A DNA stretch of 6,718 nucleotides from JBFLVQ01 sp040758525 (lineage in GTDB: Bacteria; Acidobacteriota; Blastocatellia; Chloracidobacteriales; JADJPF01): NCBI GenBank assembly GCA_040758525.1, contig JBFLVQ010000529.1, forward strand, positions 1 through 6,718. The letters are read 5' to 3'. Position 1 is the first letter of the stretch; each line of letters starts with the position of its first letter. Shown here piece by piece: positions 6,113-6,718 of the stretch. The notes beneath the pieces were generated by a model. It had not been told where the DNA came from and did no database searches. It was given only the letters and a program-made list of their open reading frames with translations. The translations under genes were made by a program, and so were the position numbers.

Positions 6113-6555
6113 TTCGACCAGGGTGTTAGATGCGGCACTTTTGCACGTACTGACGGCACCCTTTCGTTTGCCATATCATTCTTAATCCGATCAGCCGCTG
6201 CCAACCATTCCGATCTTTTCTCACGTTGGTAATCAAGTTTCATCATTGGCTCAGTTTCTTGCCAACAAATATCGCCCCAATTTTTTGTTCTGTTAATCCA
6301 TGGAAATCTACTCCAATTAGAGAAAGGGAGATCCAGGCTACGAGATCCCTGCACTTCAAACCAATCTTTAACATCAATCACAAGTTGATCTCCCTGGTAG
6401 TTTACCAAACCTCGCATCAGATCTTTGCGCCAGATCAGGCCGGGTTGCCGAACAGTAACCTGCTGTTTCTTTGTCTGTGGCCCAAAGCGCAAATTAAGAC
6501 AGGTCAGATGCTCGCCTTCATCGCCCTCAAAACTTTTAATGCCTCTGGGGATCAC
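6109..6555 (-). CDS. Unrecognised 148-residue protein coupled to the S26 protease
   Basis: No family is recognised. The protein is soluble-looking, with no signal peptide or membrane helix. Visible traits are a Trp-rich middle (DWFEVQG, FSNWSRFPWI, KNWGDICW) and a C-terminal helix around REKRSEWLAAADRIKNDM. Its TGA overlaps the start of the protease gene by four bases, so the two are probably translated together and may act together, for example as substrate, adaptor or regulator; that is inference from context. The start is uncertain: the GTG at 6553-6555 has a GGAGAG only about 20 bases upstream, and the frame stays open without ATG back to TAG at 6685-6687. An ATG at 6415-6417 is another option. 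The N-terminal part lies opposite a plus-strand frame that may be mobile-element debris, so the true protein could be shorter. Confidence 0.55.
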   Translation of the reverse strand: MIPRGIKSFEGDEGEHLTCLNLRFGPQTKKQQVTVRQPGLIWRKDLMRGLVNYQGDQLVIDVKDWFEVQGSRSLDLPFSNWSRFPWINRTKNWGDICWQETEPMMKLDYQREKRSEWLAAADRIKNDMANERVPSVRAKVPHLTPWSK

Positions 6556-6620
6556 GATGTTTACATCGCGGCGGCGCTCTCCACCTAAAAACTCTTGTTG
6601 AACAGAAAGGCAGGCGCATT

Positions 6621-6686
6621 CTTCGGGCTTCAGTCCGGAGTTAAGCCTGCCATCGCCCGACAGGGCGATAATTATTGCTGCGGGCT
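6621..6686 (+). ncRNA. Structured segment, probable plus-strand RNA fold or mobile-element end hairpins
   Basis: Two adjacent hairpins are visible. The first pairs CTTCGGGC (6621-6628) with GTCCGGAG (6633-6640) around TTCA, 8 bp including two G.U pairs. The second has a perfect 7-bp inner stem, ATCGCCC (6652-6658) with GGGCGAT (6663-6669) around GACA, enclosed by AGCCTGC (6644-6650) pairing with GCGGGCT (6680-6686) with one G.U. All three wobbles are G.U only if the plus strand is transcribed; on the minus strand they become A-C mismatches. No T-run follows, so it is not a standard terminator. It could be an RNA gene, a leader element, or the end hairpins of an IS200/IS605-type element. The rest of 6556-6718 holds no clear gene. 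Confidence 0.35.
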
Positions 6687-6718
6687 ACGCTGATTGTCGA
6701 TGTATTTGCGAATTAACT

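Noticed and set aside
6226..6588. Plus-strand open frame of 120 codons opposite the 148-residue gene
   Set aside because: Most of it has no domain-like pattern and it is antisense to a gene with a coupling overlap. Only its last 20 or so codons were kept, as a weak hint of mobile-element debris, in the double-hairpin finding.
6652..6669. Intrinsic terminator at the right edge
   Set aside because: The stem is GC-rich and perfect, but neither side is followed by a T-run.
1..6718. CRISPR array, tRNA or cyanobacterial HIP1 palindromes
   Set aside because: No regularly spaced repeats, no cloverleaf-like segment and no GCGATCGC octamer were seen on reading through the window, so neither CRISPR nor a cyanobacterial origin is supported.

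Overview
The window is about 6.7 kb of bacterial chromosome that looks moderately AT-leaning by eye. It holds a mixture of poorly characterised housekeeping-like or accessory genes and one young insertion sequence. No rRNA, tRNA, CRISPR array or phage structural gene was seen. The gene content (a zinc-ribbon DUF2225-like protein, a short S26 protease, an RsbRD_N-like/beta-propeller protein and an IS4-family element) would fit a member of the Chloroflexota such as the Ktedonobacteria or their relatives. Nothing here is decisive, so that placement is a guess. TAG and TGA both serve as ordinary stops, so the standard bacterial code applies.

Layout, left to right. Positions 1-159 hold no clear gene, only a possible 3' tail of one running in from the left. 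A class I SAM-dependent methyltransferase-like gene (minus strand, 160-999) diverges from a plus-strand gene (1152-2126) whose product has zinc ribbons at both ends. Next comes a 172-base gap with a strong nested hairpin. After it lies a complete IS4-family element (2299-3526) with 16-bp inverted repeats and a 9-bp target duplication, followed by a 715-residue minus-strand gene joining an RsbRD_N-like helical domain to a beta-propeller. Upstream of that are two translationally coupled minus-strand genes: an unrecognised 148-residue protein and a 105-residue S26-type protease with a visible Ser/Lys pair. The right edge carries a compact structured segment whose G.U pairs all favour an RNA made from the plus strand.

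The clearest result is the history of the insertion sequence. It inserted exactly at the stop codon of the 715-residue gene. The duplicated target AGCATTAGT (minus strand) contains that TAG, so the protein is unchanged, but the gene is now cut off from its original downstream region, including the hairpin it shared with the convergent zinc-ribbon gene. The transposase has a good promoter, Shine-Dalgarno site and ATG, yet an in-frame TAG sits at codon 15. A longest-ORF call would start at an internal TTG and miss the first 26 codons. The element is therefore probably a recent arrival that has already been silenced by one nonsense change.

The coupled 148-residue and protease genes may form a small operon with the propeller gene downstream, although a perfect TATAAT four bases before the propeller gene's ATG suggests that gene also has its own, possibly leaderless, transcript.
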